Part shown: positions 42,440-51,915 of the stretch, one piece after another
How the letters are laid out: each line of letters opens with the position of its first letter
Position numbering within the stretch: the first letter of the stretch is position 1
DNA from: Planotetraspora sp. A-T 1434
GTDB lineage: Bacteria > Actinomycetota > Actinomycetes > Streptosporangiales > Streptosporangiaceae
NCBI RefSeq assembly: GCF_025420585.1
Contig: NZ_JAOEGB010000035.1
Coordinates: 1-64,000, forward strand
Reading direction: 5' to 3'
DNA: 64,000 bases
Program-made: the position numbers and the translations under genes
Notes under the pieces: generated by a model
What the model saw: only the letters and a program-made list of their open reading frames with translations
Told to the model about the DNA's origin: nothing
Database searches by the model: none

Positions 42440-42877
42440 CTATCCTTCCTTCGTTTCCGGTGTGACGCCGTTACGCGAGGGAACCGGGTCGTCCCCGAAA
42501 GTCTCGGCCGATTGCGGCGGCCGGGCGGAGTCGTCGGCCCGGTTCTCCTTGCGGAACGACTCGTAGATATCGATGAGCACCTGGCGTTGCCGCCCGGTGA
42601 GTGTGACGTCGGCCCGGATCGCGGCCAGCACGTCGCTGTCGGGCTCGCGGTCCTCGATGAGGCCCGCCTGCACGTACAGCGCCTGAGCCGAGATGTGCAG
42701 ACCCTTCGCGATCTGGTTCAGGATCTCGGCGCTCGGCTTGCGCAGGCCCCGCTCCACCTGGCTCAGGTAGGGGTTGGACACCCCCGCCTGGGCGGCGAGC
42801 TGGCGCAGAGAGATCTTCGCCTGCTGCCGCTGCTGGCGGATGTATTCGCCAAGCGAGCCAACCTTGGGCAGTTCCAT
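42440..42877 (-). CDS. XRE-family transcriptional regulator
   Basis: 145 residues from ATG 42877. Helix-turn-helix at about 9-60 (SLGEYIRQQRQQAKISLRQL, AGVSNPYLSQVERGLRKPSA) and a helical C-terminal part. Equivalent in position to Rv0474. CAGACT 6 nt before the ATG and a 12-bp palindrome at 42901 suggest autoregulation. Cotranscribed with the HbhA-like gene. Confidence 0.88.
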   Translation of the reverse strand: MELPKVGSLGEYIRQQRQQAKISLRQLAAQAGVSNPYLSQVERGLRKPSAEILNQIAKGLHISAQALYVQAGLIEDREPDSDVLAAIRADVTLTGRQRQVLIDIYESFRKENRADDSARPPQSAETFGDDPVPSRNGVTPETKEG

Positions 42878-42900
42878 GTCCCCAGTCTGCATGCTGGTGC

Positions 42901-42912
42901 TTGCAATTGCAA
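42901..42912. promoter_or_regulatory. 12-bp palindrome upstream of XRE gene
   Basis: TTGCAATTGCAA is a perfect palindrome 23 bp before the XRE start, near the promoter; likely the regulator's own site. Confidence 0.55.
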
Positions 42913-42945
42913 ACTCGGCGGATAACACCAGCTAGCACCCAAGGC

Positions 42946-43860
42946 TCAGCCAGGAATCAGCCAAAGCAGAGGCGCGGAGGCGGCCAGCACGACGGATCCG
43001 GCCAGGATCAGGAACCGGTGGTACGCCGGAAGGCCGACGCCCGGCTGGACCAGCCGGTTGACCCGCGCCATCACGTTCGCCCCGGCGGAGGCGCCCAGCG
43101 CTCCCTGCGGGGTCGGAACCGCCGCCGCGGTCCCGAAGCGGAGCAGCGCGGTGGCCAGCCGCCTGGGGCAGCAGTGCCGTCGGGCCCGGTCGTCGGCCGC
43201 CATCTCGACGAGCAGCCCCACGGAGGCGTGCGCGTCCCGCACGACCTTCGACCAGGGCAGCGCCCGGCGCAGCGCCGCGAACGGCAGGAGCACGAGATCG
43301 TGCCGCTCCCGCACGTGCGCGGTCTCGTGCGCCAGCACGGCCTCCAGCTCACCGGGTGAGAGCAGGCTCAGCGTGCCGTCGCTGATCACCACCTGCGACT
43401 TCAGCCCAGGCAGGCAGTAGGCCGCGGCGCCCGGGTGGTCCACCACCCGGACCCCCGGTACGGCGGGCTCGTCGCGGGCGATGAGCGACAGCAGCACGCG
43501 GTGCCGGTGCCGGGCGCGGAACGTCTGCGCGCCGGCGGCCAGCAGCACCACGACGAGTACGGCGAGCATGGTCAGCCCGGTGACCAGGGCGCCCATCCTG
43601 ACCAGGTCGTGCGGCTCGCGCACGCCGTACTCCAAGGTCGTCAGGAAGGCGGCGAGCCCGTGGACCACGCCCTGCCTGTACGGCTCGAGCGCATAGGCCA
43701 GCAGGGCGCCCGTGGAGGCGAGTCCCCAGGTGACACCGAGGGACTGCCAGAGCAGTATGGCCGTGCGAGGGGCACGCCACGTCCAGCGCGCCGAGGTCAG
43801 CCGCCAGGCGGCGACGGCGCAGACCGTGGCGAGGGCCGCTAAGACAGCCGCCGCGATCAC
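42946..43860 (-). CDS. M56-family membrane metallopeptidase (BlaR1-like, no sensor domain)
   Basis: 304 residues with four or so membrane segments and the zinc motif HETAH (VLAHETAHVRERHDL). It lacks the penicillin-binding sensor of true BlaR1. Such short M56 proteins pair with BlaI/MecI repressors in actinobacteria and may cleave the repressor on a cell-wall or other signal. Start overlaps the blaI-like stop by ATGA. Confidence 0.9.
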   Translation of the reverse strand: MIAAAVLAALATVCAVAAWRLTSARWTWRAPRTAILLWQSLGVTWGLASTGALLAYALEPYRQGVVHGLAAFLTTLEYGVREPHDLVRMGALVTGLTMLAVLVVVLLAAGAQTFRARHRHRVLLSLIARDEPAVPGVRVVDHPGAAAYCLPGLKSQVVISDGTLSLLSPGELEAVLAHETAHVRERHDLVLLPFAALRRALPWSKVVRDAHASVGLLVEMAADDRARRHCCPRRLATALLRFGTAAAVPTPQGALGASAGANVMARVNRLVQPGVGLPAYHRFLILAGSVVLAASAPLLWLIPG

Positions 43861-44213
43861 TGCTCCTCCAGCTCCGTGAGGGCTTTTCGCAGGATTTCGG
43901 CCTCGGACCCGGAGACGGCCTGCGCGAAGCGTGTCAGCGCCGCGTCACGGTCACCGGTCAGGTCCAGGGCTTCGAGCATCAGCTCGGCGATGTAGGCATC
44001 GCGGCTCGCGGCGGGCTGGTAGCGCCAGGCGCGCCCATCCCTGGTGCGGCTGAGGAACCCCTTGCGGGAGAGTCGGTCGAGCACGGTCATCACCGTGGTG
44101 GGCGCGAGGTCGCGGTCCTCGATCAGGCGGCCGACCTCGCGGGCCGTCAGGGGGGCGTTCTCCGCCCACAGAATGTCCATGATGGTGCGTTCAAGCTCGC
44201 CGAGACCCTTCAC
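43857..44213 (-). CDS. BlaI/MecI/CopY-family repressor
   Basis: 118 residues. Winged helix: LGELERTIMDILWAENAPLT, REVGRLIEDRDLAPTTVMTV, LDRLSRKGFLSRTRDGRAW. First gene of the pair with the M56 protease. GTG 44213 has TAGGCT 7 nt upstream (leaderless). A GTAGTACTAC palindrome lies in the 51-bp space shared with the divergent macrodomain gene. Confidence 0.92.
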   Translation of the reverse strand: MKGLGELERTIMDILWAENAPLTAREVGRLIEDRDLAPTTVMTVLDRLSRKGFLSRTRDGRAWRYQPAASRDAYIAELMLEALDLTGDRDAALTRFAQAVSGSEAEILRKALTELEEQ

Positions 44214-44232
44214 GTCATTCAGCCTACTCGGG

Positions 44233-44242
44233 GTAGTACTAC
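44233..44242. promoter_or_regulatory. BlaI-type operator palindrome
   Basis: GTAGTACTAC, followed by a second half-site CTAC-GTCCT-GTAG (44239-44251). It resembles the TACTAC/GTAGTA boxes of BlaI/MecI operators and lies between the divergent blaI-like and macrodomain genes. Confidence 0.65.
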
Positions 44243-44264
44243 GTCCTGTAGAGAGGTGAACATC

Positions 44265-44795
44265 ATGAAGATTGTTCTGGCTGAGGGTGACATCACCGAG
44301 CAGCGCGTGGACGCGATCGTCAACGCCGCGAACTCGTCCCTGATGGGCGGCGGAGGAGTCGACGGGGCCATCCACAGGCGCGGTGGCCCGGAGATCCTCG
44401 AGGAGTGCAGGGCGCTGCGCGCCTCGCGTTATGGGAACGGCCTGCCCACCGGGCAGGCGGTCGCCACCACGGCGGGACGGCTTCCGGCCCGGTGGGTGAT
44501 CCACACCGTCGGTCCCGTGTACTCGCGAAGCGAGGACAGGTCCCATCTGCTGGCCTCCTGCTATCGGGAGTCGCTGCACGTCGCCGGCTCGCTGGGAGCC
44601 GCGACTGTGGCGTTCCCCGCCGTGTCCACCGGGGTCTACCGGTGGCCGATGGAGGACGCCGCCCGCATCGCCCTGTCGGCGGTACGGCAGGCCGGGTCGG
44701 GTGTCGCCCGGTCCGCCGTGCGTGAGGTGCGCTTCGTGCTGTTCAACCCCGGAGCCTATGCGGTCTTCGAGCGGGCCTTGGAGGAGATGGGGTAA
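44265..44795 (+). CDS. macrodomain protein (O-acetyl-ADP-ribose deacetylase type)
   Basis: 176 residues. VDAIVNAANSSLMGGGGVDG and AIHRRGGPEILEEC form the ADP-ribose pocket; FPAVSTGVYRWPMEDAARIA is the second signature. It removes acetyl from O-acetyl-ADP-ribose or ADP-ribose from proteins. GAGAGG precedes the ATG. Shares its upstream region and operator with the BlaI-like repressor. Confidence 0.93.
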   Translation: MKIVLAEGDITEQRVDAIVNAANSSLMGGGGVDGAIHRRGGPEILEECRALRASRYGNGLPTGQAVATTAGRLPARWVIHTVGPVYSRSEDRSHLLASCYRESLHVAGSLGAATVAFPAVSTGVYRWPMEDAARIALSAVRQAGSGVARSAVREVRFVLFNPGAYAVFERALEEMG

Positions 44796-44846
44796 GTGTT
44801 CGGTTAAGTCTCTTGGCCGCCGCTTTGGCGCCTTCGCCGGGCGCGA

Positions 44847-45350
44847 TCACAGCCACTTCATCATGTAGATCTCGTCACGGTCGTCGCCGGGGGAGAGCCG
44901 GATCGACCGGGGGACCCTCCCGACCTCGCGGTAGCCGAGGCTCGCGTAGAACCCGTCCACCCCGGTGCCACCGCGGCAGGTCAGCTGGAGCATCTCCAGC
45001 CCGAGCCCTCTCGCGGCGTCGTCGGCGGCCAGCATGAGCTCCCGCCCGTAGCCCTTGCCCTGGTGCTTGGGGTGGACCATGACGCGCAGGACCCACCGCC
45101 AGTGCGCCCGCAGCCCCGACTGGCTGTCCGCGAGGATCAGCCACGACGCGACCCGGCCCTCGTCGTCGTAGCCGACGAGCAGGTCGTTGGCGGTGCCGGA
45201 GAACGACCTCTCGGCCGTGGGCCTGATGTCGTCCGGCGTCACGGGAGGGACGAACCCCACTGCTCCGCCCGCGTTGGTCACCTCGGTCCAGCAGTGCAGG
45301 AGGTCCTCGAACAGCTCGGGCGTCATCTCCGGTGCCAGGACGAAGCGCAT
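44847..45350 (-). CDS. GNAT-family N-acetyltransferase
   Basis: 167 residues. Acetyl-CoA loop VMVHPKHQGKGYGRELML, then LGLEMLQLTCRGGTGVDGFY and ASLGYREVGRVPRSIRL. Substrate unknown. TAACGT 7 nt before the ATG (leaderless). Confidence 0.87.
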   Translation of the reverse strand: MRFVLAPEMTPELFEDLLHCWTEVTNAGGAVGFVPPVTPDDIRPTAERSFSGTANDLLVGYDDEGRVASWLILADSQSGLRAHWRWVLRVMVHPKHQGKGYGRELMLAADDAARGLGLEMLQLTCRGGTGVDGFYASLGYREVGRVPRSIRLSPGDDRDEIYMMKWL

Positions 45351-45428
45351 GGCCCCGACGTTACCAATCCATGGTGAACGGAAGGCTCTCGGGAGTCCGC
45401 TTGCGGATCTTCACGGCTATCTTCGGTG

Positions 45429-46238
45429 CTATGGCCCCACGGCGGGCCAGGGGAGCGTCAGCTCGCCGAGGCGCCATCGCGACGGGCCCCCGGCAGGCGG
45501 CGCCGTCGCCACCGGCCAGTCGCGCGCCAGGAGCTCCGCCGTCCTGATCCAGCGCTGGCGGTAGCCGTACGGGCCGAAGGGCGCGCAGGTCGCCCAGGCC
45601 CGGTCCCAGTCCGCGAGGAACGCGTGGATCGGCTCGCCGGGGACGTTGCGGTGGATGAGCGTCTTGGGCAGCCGCTCGGCCAGGTCGGAGGGCCGCTCGA
45701 AGCCGGTGAAACGGGCCGCGAAGGTGAGCGTCCGGGGGCCGCCGGCCCCGAGCGCGGCCCACACGGCCCGATGGCCGATCTCCGAGCACGTCCCCTCGAC
45801 GATCACGCCGGCCGGGTGGATCCGGCCGCGCAGCAGGTCCCAGTACTCCCAGGCCGCCGCCTCGCCGTACTGCCTGAGCACGTTGAAGGCGCGCACGACC
45901 ATCGGCGGCCTGGCGACCGGCAGCTCGAACCCGCCCCTGGCGAAGGAGAGCCCCTCGCGCTCGTACGGCTTGGCCGCCGCGACGCGCTCGGGGTCGATCT
46001 CCACGCCCACGACCTCCACCGATGGGCACACCCGGCGCAACCTGGTGAAAAGCTCATATGTCGTGATGTGGGAGGCTCCGTAGCCGAGATCCACCACCAG
46101 CGGTTTCTCGTCCGCCCACGACCGGAGCAGCGGACCGTGGACCGCGGCGATCCAGCGGTCGGACCGCCGCAGCCGGTTGTGCCCCGTGGTCCCGCGAGTG
46201 ATCGTCCCGATGGGCCGCGTTCCCGGGCGCGGCCTCAC
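45429..46238 (-). CDS. class I SAM-dependent methyltransferase
   Basis: 269 residues. Motif I LVVDLGYGASHITTYELFTR and the acidic end of strand 2 VEVVGVEIDPERVAAAK give SAM binding; substrate unknown. The N-terminus is basic ([20 protein letters not shown]). Overlaps the SDR stop by ATGA. Confidence 0.85.
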   Translation of the reverse strand: MRPRPGTRPIGTITRGTTGHNRLRRSDRWIAAVHGPLLRSWADEKPLVVDLGYGASHITTYELFTRLRRVCPSVEVVGVEIDPERVAAAKPYEREGLSFARGGFELPVARPPMVVRAFNVLRQYGEAAAWEYWDLLRGRIHPAGVIVEGTCSEIGHRAVWAALGAGGPRTLTFAARFTGFERPSDLAERLPKTLIHRNVPGEPIHAFLADWDRAWATCAPFGPYGYRQRWIRTAELLARDWPVATAPPAGGPSRWRLGELTLPWPAVGP

Positions 46239-46984
46239 GCCCGTTCCGGCAGGCGGTACACCTTGTGCTGGGCCGCCTGCGCGCGGGGCCGTACGACCAG
46301 CCGGTCGATGTTCACGTGAGACGGCCGGGTGACGGCGAAGGCGATCACATCGGCGACGTCGTCGGCGGTCAGCGGGCCCGGAACGCCCTCGTAGACCTTG
46401 GCGGCCCGCTCGGCGTCGCCGCGGAAGCGGGTCAGCGAGAACTCGTCGGTTTGCACCATGCCGGGCGCGATCTCGATGATCCGCACGGGCTCGCCGACGA
46501 GCTCCAGCCGCAGCGTCTCGGTCATCGAGGTCTGCGCGTGCTTGGCCGCGCAGTAACCGCCGCCGCCCTCGTAGGAGACGAGCCCGGCGACCGACGTGAG
46601 CATCAGCAGGACGCCGTCGCCCGACTCGATCAGCTTGGGGAGCAGGGCCTTGGTCATCCGCAGTGAGCCCAGCACGTTCACGTCGTACATCCGCTGCCAG
46701 TCGTCCAGCAGCCCCTGCGCGACCGGCTCCAGGCCGAACGCCCCACCGGCGTTGTTGATCAAGACGTCGCAGCGCTCCAGCGAGGCGGCGAAGGCGTCCA
46801 CGGACTCCTGCGAGGTCACGTCCAGAGTGACCGGGCGGATCGCCGGGATCTCGGCGGCCAGCTTGTCCAGCCGATCATGCCGCCGGGCCGCCGCCACGAC
46901 GTCGAACCCCTCGGCCGCGAGCCGGCGGGCCGTCGCCTCACCGATGCCGCTGCTCGCGCCGGTCACCACTGCGGTCTTGGTCAT
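46235..46984 (-). CDS. short-chain dehydrogenase/reductase
   Basis: 249 residues. Cofactor motif TGASSGIG near 10-17, NNAGGAFG, and catalytic [11 protein letters not shown] (Tyr-x3-Lys). Classical SDR; substrate not readable. The ATG at 46984 begins [11 protein letters not shown]; four extra codons upstream are possible. Coupled to the methyltransferase gene. Confidence 0.9.
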   Translation of the reverse strand: MTKTAVVTGASSGIGEATARRLAAEGFDVVAAARRHDRLDKLAAEIPAIRPVTLDVTSQESVDAFAASLERCDVLINNAGGAFGLEPVAQGLLDDWQRMYDVNVLGSLRMTKALLPKLIESGDGVLLMLTSVAGLVSYEGGGGYCAAKHAQTSMTETLRLELVGEPVRIIEIAPGMVQTDEFSLTRFRGDAERAAKVYEGVPGPLTADDVADVIAFAVTRPSHVNIDRLVVRPRAQAAQHKVYRLPERA

Positions 46985-47109
46985 GTTCGTCTCCAAACCC
47001 TCAGGTAGACCGACATCTTCTCAGGAGTCCCCGGGTGAAAGGCGACCGTAAGGGTCTCGGGAATGTTGGGGAGATCTTTTCGGTTTTACATCTCTCGGAG
47101 GTGGTTCGG

Positions 47110-48393
47110 GTGACGCTCAGACGGCGTCGGATCAACCGGGTCGCGACGATCAGCGTGCACACGTCCCCGCTGGACCAGCCGGGAACCGGCGACGCGGGAG
47201 GCATGAACGTCTACATCGTCGAGGTTGCCAAGCGGCTCGCGGCGCTCGGGACGGAAGTGGAGATCTTCACCCGGCAGACGGCCCGCGACCTTCCTCCCGT
47301 GGCGGAGATCGCCCCCGGTGTCCTGGTCCGCCACGTCACCGCCGGGCCGTACGAGGAGCTCGACCGGTCCGACCTTCCCGGCGAGCTGTGCGGGTTCCTC
47401 TCCGGCGTGCTGCGCACCGAGGCGATGTACGACCCGGGCCGCTACGACCTGATCCACTCCCACTACTGGCTGTCCGGCCAGGTCGGCTGGCTCGCCAAGG
47501 AGCGCTGGGGCGTGCCGCTCGTGCACACGATGCACACCATGGCCAAGGTCAAGAACCTCCTGCTGGCGGACGGCGACAAGCCCGAGCCGGCCATGCGGGT
47601 GATCGGCGAGGAGCAGGTCGTGGAGATCGCCGACCGCGTCGTGGCCAACACCACCGCCGAGGCCGAGGAGCTGATCGAGCTCTACAACGCGCCGGCCGAG
47701 CGCGTGGCCGTCGTGAACCCCGGTGTGAACCTGACCGTCTTCCAGCCAGCGTCCAAGGGCGCCGCCCGGCACCGGCTCGGCCTGCCGCAGGACGCCCACG
47801 TGTTGCTGTTCGTCGGCCGCATCCAGCCGCTCAAGGCTCCCGACGTGCTGCTCAGGGCGGCCGCGCGGATGCTTCGGCACAACCCCGCCCTGAGGTCGCG
47901 GCTCGTCGTGGCCTGCGTCGGCGGCCCCAGCGGCAACGGCCTGGCCCGGCCGTCGCTGCTCACCGACCTCGCCGCCGAGCTCGGCATCTCCGACGTCGTA
48001 CGGCTCGCGCCCCCGGCCCCGCAGTACGAGCTGGCCGACTGGTACCGCGCCGCCGACGTGACCGTGGTCCCGTCCCACAACGAGTCGTTCGGCCTCGTCG
48101 CGCTGGAGTCGCAGGCGTGCGGCACCCCCGTCGTCGCCGCGGCCGTCGGAGGGCTGCGCACGGCCGTCAAGGACGGGGTGTCCGGCGTCCTCGTCGAGGG
48201 GCACTGCCCGGACGACTGGGCCAAGGCGCTGGGCCGGCTCGTCGACCGCCCGGCCTGGCTCGACTACCTGTCCGCCAACGCCGTACGGCACGCCACCGCC
48301 TTCGGCTGGTCCGCGACGGCCGCCCGCCTGGTCGACGTGTACGCGGACGCCATGGCCCAGCAGCAACGGACGCCCCTCGCGGTCAACTCGTAG
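47110..48393 (+). CDS. mshA: D-inositol-3-phosphate glycosyltransferase
   Basis: 427 residues, GT4 fold: [20 protein letters not shown] in the N-domain, [15 protein letters not shown], and the nucleotide-sugar site [19 protein letters not shown] with [15 protein letters not shown]. First step of mycothiol synthesis, joining GlcNAc from UDP-GlcNAc to inositol-3-phosphate. GGAGG 8 nt before GTG 47110 decides the start. Order mshA-ybjN-gpmA-senX3-regX3 equals M. tuberculosis Rv0486-Rv0491. Confidence 0.95.
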   Translation: MTLRRRRINRVATISVHTSPLDQPGTGDAGGMNVYIVEVAKRLAALGTEVEIFTRQTARDLPPVAEIAPGVLVRHVTAGPYEELDRSDLPGELCGFLSGVLRTEAMYDPGRYDLIHSHYWLSGQVGWLAKERWGVPLVHTMHTMAKVKNLLLADGDKPEPAMRVIGEEQVVEIADRVVANTTAEAEELIELYNAPAERVAVVNPGVNLTVFQPASKGAARHRLGLPQDAHVLLFVGRIQPLKAPDVLLRAAARMLRHNPALRSRLVVACVGGPSGNGLARPSLLTDLAAELGISDVVRLAPPAPQYELADWYRAADVTVVPSHNESFGLVALESQACGTPVVAAAVGGLRTAVKDGVSGVLVEGHCPDDWAKALGRLVDRPAWLDYLSANAVRHATAFGWSATAARLVDVYADAMAQQQRTPLAVNS

Positions 48394-48403
48394 GCTGGGG
48401 ACC

Positions 48404-48934
48404 ATGAGATCCGATCCCGCAGGCCGTGATCTGGAAGGCCGCGATCTGGAAGGCCGCGATCTGGAAGGCGTGGTGGAGTCCGCGCTGAAGTCCGCCGAGC
48501 TGGCCTACGAGCGGCCGAAACCGGGGGCGTTCCTCGTCAAGCTGCCTGGCCAGCACAAGCTGGCCACGCTCACCTGGCTCGTCATCGGCGACCAGGCGCT
48601 CAACGTCGAGGCGTTCTTCTGCCGCCAGCCCGACGAGAACCACGCCGAGTTCTACCGCTGGCTGCTGCTCAAGAACGGCTCGATGTACGGCGTGCACTTC
48701 GCCGTCGATCCGATCGGCGACGTCCACCTGGTCGGCCGCGTTCCGCTCGACGCGGTGACGGAAGAGGAGATCGACCGCGTCCTCGGCTGCGTGCTGACCT
48801 ACTCCGACGAGTCGTTCGACCGGGCCCTGGAGCTGGGTTTCGCGTCCTCGATCCGCCGCGAGTGGGAATGGCGGGTCAAGCGAGGGGAGTCCCTGGCCAA
48901 CCTGCAGGCATTCGCCCGCGTGGTGGAGTCCTAG
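48404..48934 (+). CDS. YbjN-domain protein
   Basis: 176 residues, YbjN-like (LTWLVIGDQALNVEAFFCRQ, FYRWLLLKNGSMYGVHFAVD). In M. tuberculosis the counterpart is Rv0487. Role unknown. The N-terminus has GRDLE three times, from a 15-bp DNA repeat. TAGGCT 7 nt before the ATG (leaderless). Confidence 0.87.
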   Translation: MRSDPAGRDLEGRDLEGRDLEGVVESALKSAELAYERPKPGAFLVKLPGQHKLATLTWLVIGDQALNVEAFFCRQPDENHAEFYRWLLLKNGSMYGVHFAVDPIGDVHLVGRVPLDAVTEEEIDRVLGCVLTYSDESFDRALELGFASSIRREWEWRVKRGESLANLQAFARVVES

Positions 48935-48998
48935 ATGGCGTCTTTGACACGCCTTCGGTAAAGCGGGGCGAAAGCCGTACGCCGTTAAGATTGGCGGC

Positions 48999-49739
48999 AT
49001 GGCGACTTTGGTGCTGCTGAGGCACGGCGAGAGCGAATGGAATGTCAAGGGCCTGTTCACCGGCTGGGTGGACGTCACACTCTCGCCCACCGGCGAGGAG
49101 GAGGCGCGCCGGGGCGGGCAACTGCTCCTTGACGCGGGAATCCGCCCCGACGTGGTGCACACCTCGGTGCTCACGCGGGCGATCAAGACGGCCAACCTCG
49201 CGCTGGAGGCGGCCGACCTGCTGTGGCTGCCGGTGCGCCGCTCCTGGCGGCTGAACGAGCGCCACTACGGCGCCCTGCAGGGCAAGGACAAGGCCCAGAC
49301 CCGGGCGGAGTTCGGCGACGAGCAGTTCATGCTGTGGCGCCGGTCCTACGACGTCCCGCCGCCGCCCATCGCGGACGACGACGAGTTCTCCCAGTTCGGC
49401 GACCCCCGGTACGCCCTGCCGTCCGAGCTGATCCCCCGGACCGAGTGCCTGAAGGACGTCGTCGAGCGCATGCTGCCGTACTGGTACGACCAGATCGTGC
49501 CGGACCTGGCGGCCGGCAAGACCGTGCTGGTCGTGGCGCACGGCAACTCCCTGCGCGCCCTGGTCAAGCACCTCGAGGGGATCAGCGACGAGGACATCGC
49601 CGCCCTCAACATCCCGACCGGCATCCCGCTGCGCTATGAGCTGGACGACGACTTCCGCCCCATCGGCGAAGGCCGCTACCTCGACCCCGAGGCCGCCCAA
49701 GCCGCGATCGAGGCCGTGGCCAACCAAGGCAAGAAGTAG
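48999..49739 (+). CDS. gpmA: 2,3-bisphosphoglycerate-dependent phosphoglycerate mutase
   Basis: 246 residues. [20 protein letters not shown] with catalytic His9, [20 protein letters not shown] and [15 protein letters not shown] with the second His. It interconverts 3- and 2-phosphoglycerate in glycolysis. TAAGAT (48986-48991) 7 nt before the ATG (leaderless). Confidence 0.96.
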   Translation: MATLVLLRHGESEWNVKGLFTGWVDVTLSPTGEEEARRGGQLLLDAGIRPDVVHTSVLTRAIKTANLALEAADLLWLPVRRSWRLNERHYGALQGKDKAQTRAEFGDEQFMLWRRSYDVPPPPIADDDEFSQFGDPRYALPSELIPRTECLKDVVERMLPYWYDQIVPDLAAGKTVLVVAHGNSLRALVKHLEGISDEDIAALNIPTGIPLRYELDDDFRPIGEGRYLDPEAAQAAIEAVANQGKK

Positions 49740-49922
49740 CACGGCTGCCTGGCCAACCGGTCTGCGAGGGGCGCGGCCGTGTCTGGACTGAGGAGCCGAG
49801 TGGGGAGCGAGGAACGAGCGACCCCGAGCGACGAGGGCTGTGTTCATCGCGCGCCTCCGGCACGACCCCATGGCCTCAAAGGCGCCCCGAGCCCGCCGCG
49901 CCGGAGGCGCGGCAAATGAACA

Positions 49923-49957
49923 CGAAAGCCCCGGCCCCCCGAGGACCGGGGCTTTCG
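49923..49957. terminator. terminator between gpmA and phoU
   Basis: CGAAAGCCCCGG pairs with CCGGGGCTTTCG; convergent genes on both sides, so it may act in both directions. Confidence 0.85.
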
Positions 49958-49968
49958 AGCTTGGGGGG

Positions 49969-50622
49969 TCAGGCCGGGTCGTTCGAGCGGGTCCCGGTGA
50001 CCAGGTAGACGACGTCGCGGGCGACGCGGACGGCGTGGTCGGCGTAGCGCTCGTAGAAGCGGCCGATCAGGGTGATGTCGATGGCGGCCTCGATGCCGTG
50101 GGTCCACTCCTTGGCGAGGAGGACGCGGAACAGCCGCCGGTGCAGGCGGTCCATCTCGTCGTCGTCCTCCTCCAGCTCCTTGGCGAGCTCGACGTCTCGG
50201 GACGCGATGCAACTGCCGGTCTTGGTGATCAGGTCCTCGGCGATCGCGCCCATCCGCACGATGGTGTCGCGCAGCTCGGCCGGGATGGCCGACTCGGGGT
50301 GCCGCATCCTGGCGATCTTGGCGATGTGCTCGGCGAGGTCGCCCATGCGCTCCAGGTCGGCGGCCATGCGCAGAGCGGTCACCACGGTGCGCAGGTCGAC
50401 GGCGACGGGCTGCTGCGTCGCCATGACCTCGTAGATCGACGTCTCGATCTCGGCGTAGATCCGGTCGACCTCGGCGTCCTGAGAGATCACACTCTCTGCG
50501 AGCTGCAGGTCGGCGTCCAGCAGCGCCGTCGTGCCCCTCGACATGGCGGACCGGACAAGACGGGTCATCTCGACCAGCCGATCCGTGAGGGCTTCAAGCT
50601 CATCGTGGTAGGCGTCGCGCAT
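49969..50622 (-). CDS. phoU: phosphate signalling protein PhoU
   Basis: 217 residues, two three-helix PhoU repeats with acidic metal-binding helices (AEVDRIYAEIETSIYEVMAT, MGDLAEHIAKIARM, EEDDDEMDRLHRRLF). It restrains the SenX3 kinase when phosphate is ample. Divergent from senX3-regX3 with PHO-box-like repeats between; TAGCGT 6 nt before the ATG. Confidence 0.94.
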   Translation of the reverse strand: MRDAYHDELEALTDRLVEMTRLVRSAMSRGTTALLDADLQLAESVISQDAEVDRIYAEIETSIYEVMATQQPVAVDLRTVVTALRMAADLERMGDLAEHIAKIARMRHPESAIPAELRDTIVRMGAIAEDLITKTGSCIASRDVELAKELEEDDDEMDRLHRRLFRVLLAKEWTHGIEAAIDITLIGRFYERYADHAVRVARDVVYLVTGTRSNDPA

Positions 50623-50640
50623 GCCGTCACGCTACGCGTG

Positions 50641-50673
50641 AATTCATGAACGAACCCCGACCAGTAAATGAAC
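50641..50673 (-). promoter_or_regulatory. putative PHO box (three 11-bp units)
   Basis: On the minus strand three adjacent 11-mers read GTTCATTTACT, GGTCGGGGTTC and GTTCATGAATT. Two match the GTTCA start of actinobacterial PHO-box units. It lies between phoU and senX3-regX3, where RegX3 would bind. Confidence 0.6.
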
Positions 50674-50745
50674 TTTTCCGGAAACACCATGGTCATGCGC
50701 TATCCGGCAGTCAGGAAGGTGAGAAACGCCGCCTAGCATTTGAGC

Positions 50746-51915
50746 GTGAACGAGTTGCTGGCGAGCCTAGCGGCGATGGGCGGATTCGTCCTCGGCTCCT
50801 TCGTCATGCTGGCGATCCGACGACAGACCGGCCAGGCGCAGGAGCCGGAACCCGTTGACGACATGCTGTCTCCCGGCGTGGCGTCCGTCCTGGCGGTGCT
50901 TCCCTCCTCGGCGGTCGTCCTCGACCGCGAGGACCGGGTGCTCCGGGCCAGCTCGGCCGCCCGCGCCTTCGGCCTGGTGCGGGGAGACTCCCTCATGGCC
51001 GCCGAGCTGCTGGCCCTCGCGAGGAAGGTCCGACGGGACGGCGAGATCCGCGAGAGCGAGATCGAGACGGCCGGCCGTAAGTTCGGCCAGGAGTCGACGA
51101 CCTTCGCCGTCCGGGTCGCGCCGCTGGGGTCCCACGGCCAGGTGCTGGTCCTCGCGGAGGACCAGACCGAGCGCCGCAGGGTCGAGGCGGTCCGGCGCGA
51201 CTTCGTCGCCAACGTGAGCCACGAGCTCAAGACCCCGGTCGGTGCGCTGAGCCTGCTGGCGGAGACGATCCAGGACGCGGCCGACGACCCCGAGGCGGTC
51301 ACGCGCTTCGCGGGGCGCATGCAGCACGAGGCGGCCCGGCTGACCTATCTGGTGCAGGACCTCATCACGTTGTCCCGGATCCAGGGCGGAGAGCCGATCC
51401 CGACCCCCGGGTGCGTTCCCATCGACGAGGCCGTCCACGAGGCAATCGACAGGTGCAACACCAAGGCGTCCTCCAAGGACATCACCCTCGTCGCCGGAGG
51501 CAGCGAGGGCCTGAAGATCTGGGGTGACGACGAGCTCCTGGTGACCGCGCTGCGCAATCTGATCGACAACGCCGTGGCCTACAGCCCCGAGCACACCCGT
51601 GTCGTGGTGAGCGCGAGGCCCGCGGGGGGATCCGTCGAGATCAGCGTCAGCGACCAGGGCATCGGCATCCCGGAGAGCGCCCAGGAGCGGATCTTCGAAA
51701 GGTTCTTCCGAGTCGACGCGGCCAGGTCCCGGGCCACCGGTGGCACCGGGCTGGGGCTCGCGATCGTCAAGCACGTCGCCGTCGCCCATGGCGGCGAGGT
51801 GACCGTCTGGAGCAAGGAAGGCTCCGGCTCGACCTTCACCCTTCGCCTGCCCGCCTTCGGCGGGAAGGCCGTCGCCGAACCACGCACAACCATCCCCCTG
51901 GAGGCCGCGAAGTGA
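50746..51915 (+). CDS. senX3: phosphate-sensing histidine kinase SenX3
   Basis: 389 residues. One N-terminal membrane segment (LASLAAMGGFVLGSFVMLAI), a PAS-like region, the H-box NVSHELKTPVGAL (His159), and ATPase boxes NLIDNAVAYSPEHTR, DQGIGIPESAQERIFERFFR and GTGLGLAIVKHV. It phosphorylates RegX3 when phosphate is low. GTG 50746 has TAGCAT 6 nt upstream (leaderless). The stop overlaps the regX3 GTG. Confidence 0.95.
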   Translation: MNELLASLAAMGGFVLGSFVMLAIRRQTGQAQEPEPVDDMLSPGVASVLAVLPSSAVVLDREDRVLRASSAARAFGLVRGDSLMAAELLALARKVRRDGEIRESEIETAGRKFGQESTTFAVRVAPLGSHGQVLVLAEDQTERRRVEAVRRDFVANVSHELKTPVGALSLLAETIQDAADDPEAVTRFAGRMQHEAARLTYLVQDLITLSRIQGGEPIPTPGCVPIDEAVHEAIDRCNTKASSKDITLVAGGSEGLKIWGDDELLVTALRNLIDNAVAYSPEHTRVVVSARPAGGSVEISVSDQGIGIPESAQERIFERFFRVDAARSRATGGTGLGLAIVKHVAVAHGGEVTVWSKEGSGSTFTLRLPAFGGKAVAEPRTTIPLEAAK

